5,676 nt of DNA from Desulfobacteria bacterium. GTDB lineage: Bacteria; Desulfobacterota; Desulfobacteria; Desulfobacterales; C00003060. The notes beneath the pieces are model-generated. The model was given only the letters and a program-made list of their open reading frames with translations, ran no database searches and was not told where the DNA came from. Shown in pieces: positions 5,578-5,676 of the stretch. The stretch spans positions 1 through 5,676 of the forward strand of contig JAQYWL010000323.1 in NCBI GenBank assembly GCA_030145035.1. The letters run 5' to 3'. Position 1 is the stretch's first letter. Every line of letters begins with the position of its first letter. The translations under genes and the position numbers were made by a program.

Positions 5578-5599
5578 ACCCCGCCGCAAGCAGCGGGGT
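5578..5599. repeat. Extragenic palindrome, possible transcription end
   Basis: A 7-bp stem ACCCCGC (5578-5584) pairs with GCGGGGT (5593-5599) across the 8-nt loop CGCAAGCA. It starts 30 bp after the PNPOx-like stop codon. No T-run follows (TATTGAAAAATA instead), so it is not a classic rho-independent terminator; it may still stabilise the mRNA 3' end or be a REP-like element. Confidence 0.55.
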
Positions 5600-5630
5600 A
5601 TTGAAAAATACTAATAAGTCCGGGTATTGA

Positions 5631-5660
5631 CTCCTGGATTCCCGCTTTCGCGGGAACGAC
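5631..5660. repeat. REP-like palindrome (TTCCCGC-tttc-GCGGGAA)
   Basis: A perfect 7-bp stem TTCCCGC (5639-5645) and GCGGGAA (5650-5656) with loop TTTC is preceded by CTCCTGGA and followed by CGACA. This is a widespread bacterial extragenic repeat; its spurious translation gives the familiar 'SFPRKRES' peptide on the minus strand. It is non-coding. Confidence 0.75.
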
Positions 5661-5676
5661 AATTGTATCTTGTTGC

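Noticed and set aside
5138..5662. 174-codon minus-strand frame opposite the PNPOx-like gene
   Set aside because: Its first residues (SFPRKRES) are the well-known false translation of the REP-like palindrome, and the rest is antisense to a well-supported gene.

Overview
The window looks like a chromosomal segment of a free-living, probably anaerobic bacterium. My best guess is a Desulfobacterota (deltaproteobacterial sulfate-reducer type) genome. This rests on the gene set (a vitamin-B12-type radical SAM enzyme, a YkgJ-type cysteine-cluster protein, a DUF134 regulator and a stand-alone YcaO protein) and on intergenic repeats of kinds I associate with that group (C/G-rich 'CCCCCCTTT-AAAGGGGGG' hairpins, 'ATTGCGG' tandem units, 'TTCCCGC-tttc-GCGGGAA' hairpins). 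The taxonomy is inference. No rRNA, tRNA, CRISPR array or transposase was found.

Layout, left to right. (1) Positions 1-1276, minus strand: the N-terminal 425 residues of a B12-binding-domain radical SAM protein, cut by the window edge. (2) Positions 1277-1572: a repeat-rich gap with three ATTGCGGAT copies and an inverted pair of C/G-rich hairpin repeats. (3) Positions 1573-2581, minus strand: a tight two-gene operon, a YkgJ-type Cys-cluster protein followed after 16 bp by an unrecognised 115-residue protein. (4) Positions 2582-2815: a divergent regulatory region with candidate promoters for both sides, repeated CTATCG motifs and a 7-codon mini-ORF behind a strong Shine-Dalgarno. (5) Positions 2816-4552, plus strand: a 578-residue YcaO-domain protein with an extra helical N-terminal region. 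(6) Positions 4553-4667: a promoter region with two inverted repeats, one of which includes a start codon. (7) Positions 4668-5548, plus strand: a two-gene operon of a DUF134 DNA-binding protein with a C-terminal zinc ribbon and an FMN-binding split-barrel (PNPOx-like) protein. (8) Positions 5549-5676: two unrelated extragenic palindromes.

The most interesting part is the group in 1-4552. A YcaO enzyme (a family that phosphorylates amide backbones with ATP to make azolines, thioamides or amidines, or assists RimO-type methylthiolation) stands back to back with a metal-binding Cys-cluster protein, an unknown small conserved-looking protein and a B12-type radical SAM enzyme. This could be a protein- or peptide-modification system. 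However, no precursor peptide, TfuA or E1-like partner is visible, and part of the third YcaO ATP/Mg motif looks altered, so the chemistry is open. The DUF134/PNPOx pair looks like a separate, self-contained redox or flavin-related operon.
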